Source: DASQZK01 sp963732905
Lineage (GTDB): Bacteria > Bacteroidota > Bacteroidia > Bacteroidales > GCA-2748055
Direction of reading: 5' to 3'
Length of the DNA: 64,000 nucleotides
Assembly (NCBI GenBank): GCA_963732905.1
Contig: CAVTBM010000006.1
Location: 248,001 to 312,000 of the forward strand
The translations under genes were made by a program, and so were the position numbers. Below, piece after piece: positions 34,184 through 45,000 of the stretch (positions are counted from its first letter, which is position 1; each line of letters begins with the position of its first letter). The notes under the pieces were generated by a model. The model did not search any database, was not told the origin of the DNA, and saw nothing but the letters and a program-made list of their open reading frames with translations.

Positions 34184-36406
34184 TTATCTTGTGTAAAGCT
34201 CCATTTCCAGATTGCCTCCTGATACAATGTCCTTGTAATTCAGCGTGTGTTCCCTGTAATCCAGCCCGTTGAGTTTCATCGACCGAACAAAAAGGTCATC
34301 CGGACCCGTTTTATGACCGGTTATGGTAAATGCTTTTCCAGGATAATAATCTCGGTTCAGAGTCAATGTCACCTTGTCGAAAACCGGGCTGGCAAGCTGG
34401 TAAATGTTACTGGCCGGGCAGTCGGGATAAAATCCCATCATAGCGTAGACGAGCCATGCCGACATGGTTCCGGCATCATCATCGCCGGGAAGGCCATTGG
34501 GACTGTTTTTAAAATATTTACGTACAAGTTCTCTGACAGTTTTCTGGGTAAGCCAGGCCTGGCCATCGGCATAGTTGAAAAGCCACGGGTAAGCGATGTC
34601 GGGCTCATTGGACATCTGGAAATATCCGTTATCGAAGCAGGCCCGGAGGTGTTCGGTGAAAGCTTCATCGCCGCCCATAAGCTGCTTCAGCCCATCCATA
34701 TCGTGAGGCACAAAAAAGGCATAGTTCCACGCCGTACCTTCTACATAGGCCGTCCCCGGGGTGAACCAGAGAAATTTTTCCGGGTCGAAAGGGGAATACC
34801 ACTTCCCATCTTTGGTTTTGGGCATCAGGAAGTCAAAATCAGGATTAAAAAAGTTCCGGTACCCCAATGAGCGCCTGTAAAATACCTGGCTGAGACTGTC
34901 GTGGCCCATCTGCCGGCACATTTGCGCAAAACTCCAGTCAGCCAGGTTATATTCAAGCGTGGTGGAAACGGGTCCCCACACCGGAGGTTTGATCATCACA
35001 AAATCCTGGGGGATCCATCCGCCATACTTAATGTATTGTTCGAGTCCGGGCCGGTTCCGTTCCCTGGAAGATGTATCGGGAAAAGTCGCCTCTTTGTATA
35101 TGGCTTCAAAAGCGAGTGTGGTATCATATCCGCGCAGTCCCCGCATGTACGTGTCGGCCAGCATCACAGATGCCGGAGCGCCGTTCATATTGTAGGTTTC
35201 GACGTTGGCATGTTCCCATTTGGGCAGCCATCCCTTTTCCCGGTACTTGTCCAGCACTGATTTTACCATGTCGACCTGGTATTCAGGATATACCAGGCAA
35301 AATAGCGGGTGAAGATTCCTGTAGGTATCCCAGAGTGAAAACAGGCTGTAATGGGTATAGCCTTTAGCTTTCTCAACCACACGGGGACCTGGCGCGGGGT
35401 ACTTGCTGAAAGAAAGGAAATCGCCGTTCACATCGCTGAAAATATTGGGATGCAGGAGGCAGTGATACAAGGCGGTGTAGAAAAGGGTCTTATCCTCATC
35501 ACTGCCGCCTTCAACCCTGATCCTTGACAACAGGCGGTTCCATTCCTTATGGGAAGCCTGCTTCACCTCATCAAATGTTTTACTTCCAATCTCGGCCTCC
35601 ATGTTTTCCCTGGCATTTTCTGCACTTACATAAGATATCCCCATCTTTATATCGATGACCCTTCCCGTAGACAGATCAAATGCCAGGAGCGCAGCCAGGT
35701 TCGCCCCCCTGACACTATCCTGACCGGCGGGGCTGAAGTCTGAGTAGAGCTGTGCATTTTTGAAGGGTTTTGAGGATTTTAGCCAGAAATAGATCTTGTG
35801 CCTTGTCGGGTTGGAGGAACAAAATGCCCCTTCAGACATATAACCGGAGACTTCATTCCCCGAAACCACGCTAATCTGGCTGTCGCCAAACCTGGGATTC
35901 AGGTGACGGGTAAGATCAACAAGCAGTTTCCCCGGTTTATCAGCAAGAAAGGTATACCTGTGATAAGCCGCACGTTTTGAAGCCGTAAGCTCGGTCCGGA
36001 TATTATATTTTGAAAGGTTTACACTGTAATATCCCGGGACAGCCACCTCATCCTTTATGGGTGATGAAAAGCCCGGATTAATATAGGGTTCGTCACCGGA
36101 AACCGGCATCAGGCTGATTGCTCCCCAGAGGTCGCCACAACCGACACCGCTGGCATGTATGTGAGAAAATCCTACCGTCATGGTCTCATCCAGCGCGCGG
36201 CCTTTTGCAGCATTGTAAAAGGGGCCCGGAGAAACCATACCGAAAGGGTACACTGCCGTCACGAAAGTATTGGAACTTTTCGTGCCGATCTTCATATTGA
36301 CGAAAGCGGCCGGATCAAATTGCTCGTTCCGCACCTGATTACAGTCCGTAAACGTGAGAACAGATATAACGGCAAGAGTGATCCCGTAATAAAGGTTATA
36401 TTTCAT
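34184..36406 (-). CDS. GH92-family alpha-mannosidase-like lipoprotein
   Basis: The 740-residue secreted enzyme belongs to glycoside hydrolase family 92, Ca-dependent exo-alpha-mannosidases. It has a lipoprotein signal peptide (lipid on C22 in TFTDC), the N-terminal PFGMVSPGP and FSHIHASGVGCGD blocks, and the C-terminal catalytic-domain motif GDDDAGTMSAWLVYAMMGFY that is diagnostic of the family. The linkage specificity (1,2, 1,3 or 1,4) cannot be read from sequence alone. A second GH92 gene lies upstream on the same strand. Confidence 0.9.
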   Translation of the reverse strand: MKYNLYYGITLAVISVLTFTDCNQVRNEQFDPAAFVNMKIGTKSSNTFVTAVYPFGMVSPGPFYNAAKGRALDETMTVGFSHIHASGVGCGDLWGAISLMPVSGDEPYINPGFSSPIKDEVAVPGYYSVNLSKYNIRTELTASKRAAYHRYTFLADKPGKLLVDLTRHLNPRFGDSQISVVSGNEVSGYMSEGAFCSSNPTRHKIYFWLKSSKPFKNAQLYSDFSPAGQDSVRGANLAALLAFDLSTGRVIDIKMGISYVSAENARENMEAEIGSKTFDEVKQASHKEWNRLLSRIRVEGGSDEDKTLFYTALYHCLLHPNIFSDVNGDFLSFSKYPAPGPRVVEKAKGYTHYSLFSLWDTYRNLHPLFCLVYPEYQVDMVKSVLDKYREKGWLPKWEHANVETYNMNGAPASVMLADTYMRGLRGYDTTLAFEAIYKEATFPDTSSRERNRPGLEQYIKYGGWIPQDFVMIKPPVWGPVSTTLEYNLADWSFAQMCRQMGHDSLSQVFYRRSLGYRNFFNPDFDFLMPKTKDGKWYSPFDPEKFLWFTPGTAYVEGTAWNYAFFVPHDMDGLKQLMGGDEAFTEHLRACFDNGYFQMSNEPDIAYPWLFNYADGQAWLTQKTVRELVRKYFKNSPNGLPGDDDAGTMSAWLVYAMMGFYPDCPASNIYQLASPVFDKVTLTLNRDYYPGKAFTITGHKTGPDDLFVRSMKLNGLDYREHTLNYKDIVSGGNLEMELYTR

Positions 36407-36466
36407 GGTATGGCGGTTAAATTGAATGACGTATTTACAACATCAACTTCCTTTAAAATTATATTA

Positions 36467-36474
36467 CAAATTTA
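36467..36474 (-). promoter_or_regulatory. -7 box for the GH92 gene at 34184-36406
   Basis: The minus strand reads TAAATTTG, matching TAnnTTTG, 61 bases upstream of the start. It shows the two GH92 genes need not be one transcript. Confidence 0.5.
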
Positions 36475-36499
36475 TGGTTTGGGGTATTTAGGGCTTTTT

Positions 36500-38809
36500 T
36501 TAATCATCTGTTTTAAACCAGTTATAATTCGGCTTACTGTCCATTTTCAGTACCAGTTCTCCGCCTTTCACCAGCTCACTGTGGGGGATGAAGGGCCGCT
36601 CGAGTGGTTTTCCATTCAGCCATGCTTCCTGAATATACATGTTTTCAGAGGAATTATTGATGGTCCGGATCGTAAAATCATGTCCGCCGTAATATGTATC
36701 GCTCAGGTGGATGACGATGGTGTCGAACACCGGGCTGCCGATGTCGTAACCCGGATTCACCGAGCATCCGCCGTCCACCTCAAAGAGCCCAATGGAGAGA
36801 AGGACATACATGGCGCTCATCTGCCCTTCATCCTCCTCCCCTTCCCAGCCATGGAGAGGTGAGGTGTTGATCAGGTCGGAGGTTACCATCCTGGAGTATT
36901 TTTGTGTCAGCCATGGTTTGCCCGAATAATTGAAGACAAAAGGAATTTCGAGTCCGGGCTGGTTTCCCAGATCGAAATACCCCTGTTCAATTCCTGTTTC
37001 CAGCCTTTCATTAAAGAGATCGTTACCCATACGTTTCATCATGTCAGGAATATCCTGGGGGACGAAGAAGGAATAGACCCAGGCATTTCCCTCCATGTAG
37101 CCGGGACCGTTCCAACCGCCGGTGGTTCCGTATGCCAGGGGATTAAAAGGGGTGACCCAGGAACCATCTTTGTGCCGCCGCCTGATAAAACGGGTTTCCG
37201 GATCGAATACATTGCGGTAATTCTTTGATCTGTCGAGGAACTGCTGATATTCTTTTTCTTTTCCCAGGGCCAGGGAAAACTGGGAGAACACCCAGTCATC
37301 GTAGGCATATTCCATGGTATTGGATACCGGGCCATACTCATCGGGGACATAGCCATACTTCAAATACGGACCCATTTGCCTGTCGCCTGCGAATCCTCCA
37401 CAGGGATATTCAATACCCGGCGTTGTATAATCGTGAAGGATGGCACTCCAGGCAGTATCCACGTCGAAATCGCGGATCCCCTTCTGGTAACAGCTGACGA
37501 TGAGGGAGTTCTGATGCTGGGCCCCCATGATCGGGGCGTATTCGATGCCGGTAGGCGCTTCGGGGATCCAGCCGCCGACTTTGGCGAGATCAACCAAAGA
37601 AGCTGTCATGGAACGGGCGTATCCGGGTGTGACGAGTGTCCAGAGCGGAAAAAGGTTCCACTGTGCGCCCCAGAATGCATCGCTGCTATAGACTGCATCG
37701 CCGGGATTGTTCAGTATCCTGACTTTCTCACACATATCCGTAAATTTCCCGTCCACATCACTCATGATACTTTTTCCGGTGAAGGCACGGTAAAGGCCGG
37801 TATAGAATTTTTCGATATCTGACGTGTCTGACGTTTTGACTTCAACCTTTCCGAGCAAGTCGTTCCATGTTCTCCTGGCTACCGCAACCACGGCGTCGAA
37901 ATTCCATCCGAAGGGGATCATTTCTTTCTGAAGGTTAAGCCTGGCTCCGTCGATGCCGGTAAACGATATGCCGGTTCTGACCAGCACCTCCCCTTTCCGG
38001 AAATCTGCAAGGTTAAGGACGAGTCCGCAGTCGCCCGATGAGGTAAAGTCGAGAGTTTTATCCGTCTCCCTGACCGGCCGCCGCCAGTTGGTTCCGTAAT
38101 TCGTGTCGGCACCGTCGTATTTTCCCATTGTCCAGCCATTCATCGTAAAGTTATGATCTGTCTGAAGAATAAAAAATACGGTATAATCCTGTGCATACTG
38201 GTTGGTTTCTTTGATATATCCGGTGATCTCCCCGGGGGCTGTCTGACTTGCATGGGCTTCACTGACGGTATACTTCTCTTCCTGCGGGAAGGCAAAATTG
38301 ACGATGATATGTCCATCACCCTCTTTTTCCCAGGTAAAGCGCATCATGCCACATCGTTCGGTAGAGGTGAGTTCGGTCCGGATGTCGTAGTCGTAAAGGT
38401 AAACGGAGTAATAACCGGGGGAACCTTTTTCGGTTTTCTTTTCGTACCGGGAGCGGTATCCCGAGGTCCACATGTTTCCGAACGGACCGTCGGATGGTCC
38501 GGGGAACAGGGCCGTTTTTCCCGACACGGGCATCAGGCTTAGTCCGCCAAGGCTCATCGCGTGAAGGTGGCTGAAACCGGAGATACTGCCAATAGTGTAT
38601 TCATAGCCGCCATTCCAGACGTTGTCCTGGTTATCTGGGCTGAGCTTGACCATCCCGAACGGCATGGAGGGTCCGGGGAAGAGCATCCAGCGGGAGTTTG
38701 AGGTGCCTGTAAAGACGTTGACGTAGTCGGCAGGTGTCTTTTGTCCGGTGGCGATCCCCGGGATCAGGATAATCCATAGTAACAGGCACAGGTATTTCAC
38801 AGGTTTCAT
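36500..38809 (-). CDS. GH92-family alpha-mannosidase-like secreted enzyme (second copy)
   Basis: This 769-residue GH92 protein has a Sec signal peptide (MKPVKYLCLLLWIILIPGIA) and the same blocks as its neighbour: PFGMVKLSPD, SGFSHLHAMSLGG and the catalytic EGEEDEGQMSAMYVLLSIGLF. The two copies are clearly divergent, so they probably have different mannosidic substrates. The frame is open a further 50 codons upstream, but that stretch is low-complexity repeat, so I set the start at the ATG at 38809. Confidence 0.9.
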   Translation of the reverse strand: MKPVKYLCLLLWIILIPGIATGQKTPADYVNVFTGTSNSRWMLFPGPSMPFGMVKLSPDNQDNVWNGGYEYTIGSISGFSHLHAMSLGGLSLMPVSGKTALFPGPSDGPFGNMWTSGYRSRYEKKTEKGSPGYYSVYLYDYDIRTELTSTERCGMMRFTWEKEGDGHIIVNFAFPQEEKYTVSEAHASQTAPGEITGYIKETNQYAQDYTVFFILQTDHNFTMNGWTMGKYDGADTNYGTNWRRPVRETDKTLDFTSSGDCGLVLNLADFRKGEVLVRTGISFTGIDGARLNLQKEMIPFGWNFDAVVAVARRTWNDLLGKVEVKTSDTSDIEKFYTGLYRAFTGKSIMSDVDGKFTDMCEKVRILNNPGDAVYSSDAFWGAQWNLFPLWTLVTPGYARSMTASLVDLAKVGGWIPEAPTGIEYAPIMGAQHQNSLIVSCYQKGIRDFDVDTAWSAILHDYTTPGIEYPCGGFAGDRQMGPYLKYGYVPDEYGPVSNTMEYAYDDWVFSQFSLALGKEKEYQQFLDRSKNYRNVFDPETRFIRRRHKDGSWVTPFNPLAYGTTGGWNGPGYMEGNAWVYSFFVPQDIPDMMKRMGNDLFNERLETGIEQGYFDLGNQPGLEIPFVFNYSGKPWLTQKYSRMVTSDLINTSPLHGWEGEEDEGQMSAMYVLLSIGLFEVDGGCSVNPGYDIGSPVFDTIVIHLSDTYYGGHDFTIRTINNSSENMYIQEAWLNGKPLERPFIPHSELVKGGELVLKMDSKPNYNWFKTDD

Positions 38810-38815
38810 AATTAC

Positions 38816-39724
38816 AACATATAAAGAATAAAGAAGGAAGGTAAAAGTAGTGATTGGGAGGGAGAAATGAAAAGGCGAAAGTGAGGGAGTGAGGGAGTGA
38901 GTGATTGAGGGATTAGAGTGATTGAGTGATTGAGTGGAAAGGCGAAAGGCGAAAGGCAAAAGGCAAAAGGGAGGAGAAGAATAATGAATATTGAAAAAAC
39001 CAAATCATTGAAACGTAATGCTTCACGTCTATGAAAAAACCGGATACCCAATCTGTGATAATCTGCGTAATCTGTGGTGAAAAAGCGGGAGGAAAGGCGA
39101 AAGGCGAAAGGGAGGAGAAGAATAATGAATATTGAAAAAACCAAATCATTGAAACGTAATGCTTCACGTCTATGAAAAAACCGGATACCCAATCTGTGAT
39201 AATCTGCGTAATCTGTGGTGAAAAAGCGGGAGGAAAGGCAAAAGGCGAAAGGGAGGAGAAGAATAATGAATAATGAATAATGAATAATGAAAAATCGTTG
39301 AGACGTGATGCTTCACATCTATAAAAACACCGGATACCCAACTTTAATAATCTTTAATAATCTGTGACAATCTGTGACAATCTGTGTAATCTGTGGTGAA
39401 AATGAATGAAAAACCAAATCGTTGAAACGTAATGCTTCACGTCTATGAAAAAACCGGATACCCAATCTTTAATAATCTATGCTAATCTGTGAAATCTGTG
39501 GTGAAACTGAATCATGAATTCGTTGACGGGTTACACCCTTACACCCAAACATTGACTGAAATGTTCGCAGTAATATTAATTTTAAACCTTTTTCAAAAAA
39601 AAGGAAATGCCTAAATTGTAGCATTATTTACTGCCAGGAAAAAAATCAGTTCGAAAACACTACAGATCACAGGTGTGGTCATTAAGCCCATAACAGGTAG
39701 AAATAAAATAACCCTTATAATAAC
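38816..39724 (-). repeat. composite intergenic repeat, copies 5-8 (inverted), and flank
   Basis: Four inverted units lie at 38993-39080, 39133-39221, 39288-39400 and 39410-39505, with TTTCGCC-like and ATTCATT-like tracts between (on the minus strand). Copies 5 and 6 are almost identical, about 140 bases apart. Bases 39506-39724 hold no gene I can support, only an AT-rich run before the next start. Confidence 0.85.
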
Positions 39725-41407
39725 ATGAAGAGATTAATACTGCTCATCGGGATCATAGCCATTTTAACCGGCTGTAACAGAACAGTTAAAATAGAAGAAA
39801 CCACCCTGAAGGATAAAATCAAAGGAGGGCTGGTTGGCCAGCTTATTGGCAATCTGAACGGCCTGCCCTATGAAGAAAAGTATAATAATGAACCGGGAAC
39901 GCTTTCGGGTTATATTCCCGGATTGCCCCTTGGAGCCTTTACAGATGATGATACGGATATTGAATGGATGTACATCTATTTTATGGAAAAATATAAGATC
40001 CTTCTTTTGCCTTATGATACCATCGCAAACATCTGGAAAAGAAATATGAATTATAAGATTTATTCCACCAACACGTATGCGAGACAATTGATGGAAATCG
40101 GGTTTGATCCGTCAGAAACAGGGAATGTTTGTTTAAATCCCTGGGCATCAGTGAATGTAGCCGGCCAGTTTAATTGTGAAACCTTTGGCCTGATCGCACC
40201 GGCGATGCCGCAAACAGCCGGAAGGATTGGATTGCATTATACCCGCATTGTCATCGATAATGAACCCGCTCAAACTACCCAGTTTTACACCGCGATGATT
40301 GCTACTGCATTTACTACATCCGATCCGGCTGAAATACTGGAAGCAGGGATAAAAACGCTGGATAAAAAATCTCAGATCTACCAGGCAACAATGAATGCCA
40401 TGTCATGGTATAAAGAGTATCCGGATGACTGGCAGAAGTCGCGAAACAGAATCAGGCAGACATACTATTTCATTACTCAAAGCAATAAGTCTGTAATGAA
40501 CCATGCATCCATTGTATCCCAATACCTGTATGGTCACCTCGATTTAATTAAAACCATGGAAATTTCATTCAATTGGGGCTTCGATGCTGACTGCGATGCT
40601 GCAACTTTGGGCACCATCATTGGCGTCGTAAAAGGCTACCGATGGATGGAACAACAGGGCTGGGTGATTAAGGACAGGTATTATAACAATGCCCGGCCTG
40701 AACTTCCTTCCGATGAAACAATTACTGCATTTTCTGACAGAATATATAACGTTGCGAAAACTGTAATTCTTAAAAATGGCGGACAGTATGTTTCTGACAA
40801 CCAAATGAAGTATGTATTAATAAAAGCAGAAAAACCTGAAGTCCTGGTAAAGACCCGGGATGAAGATTCCGCTTTCAAGGATCTGGAGAAAAAGTATAGT
40901 GAATTTACGAAAAATACATTTAGCAACAGCCTGGCATCGGATCAGGAACTCAAAAAAGCACTGTACCTTTCTTTAGTTTTAAAAACGGCAGAAGAAACTA
41001 AAAAAGAACATCCGTTACAATGGCAAAAAGCAGTTTCCCTTTTACAGCAAGATCAGGATTTTATGTATACCCTGTATCATGGAATGGAAAATCCCATTAA
41101 TCGTCTGGCAAAGGCAACAGGGGTAAATATGCTCCCGGTGGAAGCCAGTATGAATGGGAAATATGAATTCAAACTCAAAGGATATAAGAATGCCAGGAAC
41201 GTGTATCTGGGAGGAACCATGAATCATTGGTTAATATGGAAAAATCCAATGACTTTTGATGGTGAAGGCTGGGTTTGCAGGATAGACCTATTACCCGGGA
41301 AATATGAGTATAAGTTTAATGTGGATGGAAAATGGGTTTTTGACCCCGGGAAAAATAAAGAAACTAATTTTGAGGGAAATACAAACTCTGTGGCTGTATT
41401 GAATTGA
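39725..41407 (+). CDS. ADP-ribosylglycohydrolase-family lipoprotein with C-terminal glycogen-binding (CBM48-like) domain
   Basis: The 560-residue protein has a lipoprotein signal (ILTGC, C17). An ADP-ribosylglycohydrolase-type domain (about 25-440) carries both Asp-rich metal sites: TDDDTDIEWMYIYFM and GFDADCDAATLGTIIGV. A C-terminal beta domain (about 475-560; YLGGTMNHW and LLPGKYEYKFNVDGKWVFD) matches the AMPK/CBM48 glycogen-binding fold. Secreted members of this hydrolase fold often act on glycans or nucleosides rather than ADP-ribosyl proteins, so a carbohydrate substrate is plausible but inferred. Confidence 0.75.
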   Translation: MKRLILLIGIIAILTGCNRTVKIEETTLKDKIKGGLVGQLIGNLNGLPYEEKYNNEPGTLSGYIPGLPLGAFTDDDTDIEWMYIYFMEKYKILLLPYDTIANIWKRNMNYKIYSTNTYARQLMEIGFDPSETGNVCLNPWASVNVAGQFNCETFGLIAPAMPQTAGRIGLHYTRIVIDNEPAQTTQFYTAMIATAFTTSDPAEILEAGIKTLDKKSQIYQATMNAMSWYKEYPDDWQKSRNRIRQTYYFITQSNKSVMNHASIVSQYLYGHLDLIKTMEISFNWGFDADCDAATLGTIIGVVKGYRWMEQQGWVIKDRYYNNARPELPSDETITAFSDRIYNVAKTVILKNGGQYVSDNQMKYVLIKAEKPEVLVKTRDEDSAFKDLEKKYSEFTKNTFSNSLASDQELKKALYLSLVLKTAEETKKEHPLQWQKAVSLLQQDQDFMYTLYHGMENPINRLAKATGVNMLPVEASMNGKYEFKLKGYKNARNVYLGGTMNHWLIWKNPMTFDGEGWVCRIDLLPGKYEYKFNVDGKWVFDPGKNKETNFEGNTNSVAVLN

Positions 41408-42008
41408 AAGAGTCAAAATGTACAGGTGTAAGTTTTTAGGATTGATCCGATCAATGATCCTCCAATCAAAAAACGTAAGACCCGACCGTGACCTTACCGA
41501 AAGCACCTGGTTGACGGAGACCGTCTTGCACTAATACCTGTAGCTCCGGATGCCAGTGTTCCTTTATTTTGCTGTCCGTAACCGCTTTGACCCGGGACCT
41601 GAAAGGGACCAGTACATGGGGGAATACCCGTTAAGAAATGTGTCAAAAGAATTACTGCGATAAAGAACGGTGCTGAGGAGTCAGGGTTTAACCAAAACGC
41701 TCTATGACAGAAATTTCAGGAATCTGTCTTTCCTTTTTTAATGCCCCGAGGATGAAAAGTTTGAATTGAAATATCACTTTAATATTTCCGACTATCTTTT
41801 TTATATACTCATCAAATCTTCTTCATCCTATTGACTTTACCTCAAAATTTGTGGTAAATTTTCATCAAATATGATTCATGGAATTATCTGGCTGACTTTG
41901 TCTAATGGCCTGTTTTGTTGCTTTTGGGTTTCATTTTTTTGAATTCTGATGAAAGCTGATACCAGGGTTTTCAATCAATGAAAAATAAAATGAATAATAT
42001 ACAATTCG
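41408..42008 (+). other. intergenic stretch with no gene seen
   Basis: The frames here are short and interrupted. A 23-codon open piece near 41511 (ending LIPVAPDASVPLF then stops) may be an eroded coding fragment, but it is too short to assign. I see no strong terminator hairpin after the ADP-ribosylglycohydrolase gene and no TAnnTTTG box close to 42009. Confidence 0.4.
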
Positions 42009-45000
42009 ATGTATACCTCAAATTCAACGAACCACTTAAAAGAACTGCTTTTACTTTCTTTTATAATTATTCTGATAACCCTGTTTGGTATTCCGGGGTT
42101 TTCACAAGGCAAAACTTTTACATTGCAGAATGAGGCTGAGCAAAGATTAGAAATTAATTCAGTATTCTCAAAAGACACGATACTCAATCCTTTTAAACCG
42201 GTTAAGATCATCAGTGGACTGGCCATTTCATGTGATATCCGTTTAAATTCCGATTCAAGCCTTATTAGGATAATATTGGTAGACGATTTTTTTAATGAAT
42301 TTCTCATTTGTGAATTCTATCCTCTAATCAGTCCTTCTATGAATTTTTCTATTTCTGGTTATGCGGAGGAAACGGCATTACTTGACAACATCCATCCGCT
42401 TGAAATAAGGGTGGTGACCATCGACGCTTCAGTCATTCTGAAGGAAATTTCTTTAAGCGGGGTACAAAAATATCTGAGGGCACCCTTGGCGGAAAAAACG
42501 TCACAGCAGCGATCGGAAAAGATATCCATACTGAATGAAAACATTAAAAAACATGGAATGCACTGGATAGCTGGTGAGACCTCAGTCTCAAAAATGACCT
42601 ATGAAGAAAAGATGCAAATGTTCGGTGGCAGCGTCCCAAATCTTCAGGGACTTGAATATTATTCGGGAGGTATATTCGAACTGCCCGGGAATACTCAGGA
42701 TGCTTCCGGGGAAAAATTGGGATTACCCTTTGCAAAGGAATTCAGCTGGAGAAATCGTCATGGACAGGATTGGATGACGCCGGTGCGGGATCAGAAAGGA
42801 TGCGGCAGTTGTTGGGCATTTGGAGCTGTCGGGGCGACTGAATTACTCGTGAACTTATATTTCAATCAGCATCTTGATCTGGATTTGTCCGAGCAGGATA
42901 TTGTCTCCTGTTCCGGTGGTGGTTCATGTGCAGGAGGATCTCCTACCATGGCTTTAATGTATATAAGCAATAGCGGAATTATAGAGGAGTCATGTTTCGA
43001 ATACAATGCTCAAGAATTGCCTTGTTCGTATAAATGCATTAATCCCTCGGAAAACATTACGATTGGAGGACAAAAATCTCTGGGATCTCCGGTAAAAGAT
43101 CTGGTCAAAAAAAATATTATAGAAGGACCGGCAACCGTTACAATTCATTCCTGGTGGCATGTACTTACATTAGTGGGATATAAAGTAATAGAAGAGGGGG
43201 ATAATTATTATAACAAATACGAATGGGTAACCATTCAGCCAGATGATCCCATAATCGGCGAAACTGTATGGATATTGAAAAACAGTTGGGGAAAATACTG
43301 GGGAGACAATGGATATCTGTATTTATTATGCGACGTTTACGATCTGGATCTTGATGTATTGGATCCACCGGTCAGAAGCTTAAATTATAATGACAGCGAT
43401 ATCCGGTGTTCTGATGAGGACGGAGACGGTTACTATAACTGGGGTCTGGGACCTAAACCCGCTCATTGTCCTCCATGTCCCAATGAGCCGGACGGAGACG
43501 ATTCGGATCCCTGCCAGGGCCCCATGGACGCTTACGGAAATATCCATTCTTTAACCCCTGATCCCATTGCTAATGATACCAGTGTGACAGCAGGAAATCC
43601 GGTTCCGGATTTAACTGCAGAAGGGGAAAATATCATATGGTACACGGATCCTGGCCGAAAATTCCCGGTTCAGACAGGCAATATCTTTAATACTGGTTTG
43701 AATGATCCCGGGAAATATATTTTCTATGCAACCCAAACTATTTCAGGTTGTGAAAGTGATATCAAATCTGTTATTTTAAATATAGTTCCCGAAATTCTGC
43801 CACCGGTTTCGGAGAATGTTACGATCTATCTTGGTGATCCTGTGCCAGACCTGCTAGCCAGTGGTGAAAATATTAAATGGTATGGAGATCCCAATAATCC
43901 TTTATATGATAACCGGGACGGTCAAACCTATAAAACGGTTCAGATTGGGGATCAACTGTGGATGGCTGAAAATCTGAATTATTATTCTGAAGGCTCGTGT
44001 TACTACCAGCATGACAGTGTTTCATACTCAAAACCTTATGGGAGGTTATACCAATACAACGCTGCTTTGAATTCATGCCCCACTCATTGGCATCTTTCAA
44101 CGGATGACGATTGGATTGAACTGGAAAGTTTCCTTGGGATGAATTGGGAAGAAGCCGTTATGGTTGGCTGGAGAGGTGACGGAATTGGTTGTAAGCTTAA
44201 AGAAGAAGGTAGTGAACACTGGCTGGAACAACATTGTGAAACAGGAAATGAAAGCGGGTTTACTGCTCTGCCTGGGGGAGTTGGTAATTGTACGGACTAT
44301 TATGTTGGTCTTGGAAATTTTACAGATTTCATTGTTGCAACCCCCTCGAGCATTGATAATACTTTTATCCGCACTCTTGATAGTGGCCGACCGATCCAAA
44401 GAGCTTATTGGCCTAAAGAAGACTTTTTTGCTTCCGTACGGTGTGTTTCAAACCCGGATGAACCTTTATTCTACGGCAATTCATACAAGCCTGTGTATGT
44501 TCTTCCGGGAAATTATACCTATTATATTACCCAGACCATTTCAGGATTTGAAAGTGCTCCGGATACGGTAATTTTTACAATTCTTCCTGAAGTCAGGCCA
44601 CCGGTTGTGGAAAGTATCAGGGTTTGCGATGGTTCCCAGGTACCTGACTTCGTTGCTGAAGGTCACAATATCCGCTGGTACGGATACGATGATTGGCAAC
44701 TTACCCATCCTGTGCATGAAGGCAATACATTTTCCACCGGAAAAAGATCTCCGGGCGATTATTATTATTACGTTACCCAAACCAATAATAATATTGAAAG
44801 CCTGCCCATCATGGTTATGCTGTTAATAAAACCGGTTCCCGCAACGCCTCTGGTCAGGGATTCTACCTTCAATACCGGTGACCGGAAAATAATTCTTGAA
44901 GCTGGAGGCGAAGATGTCCGGTGGTATGCTTTTCCGGATTCATTGTACGATTCAAGAGACAGCCGGAAATACAACACGGTACGTATCGGAAACCGGCTCT

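Noticed and set aside
38810..38959. Extension of the second GH92 gene upstream of its signal peptide
   Set aside because: The frame is open to 38959, but the extra 50 codons come from repeat DNA, and MKPVKYLCLLLW at 38809 is a normal signal peptide start.
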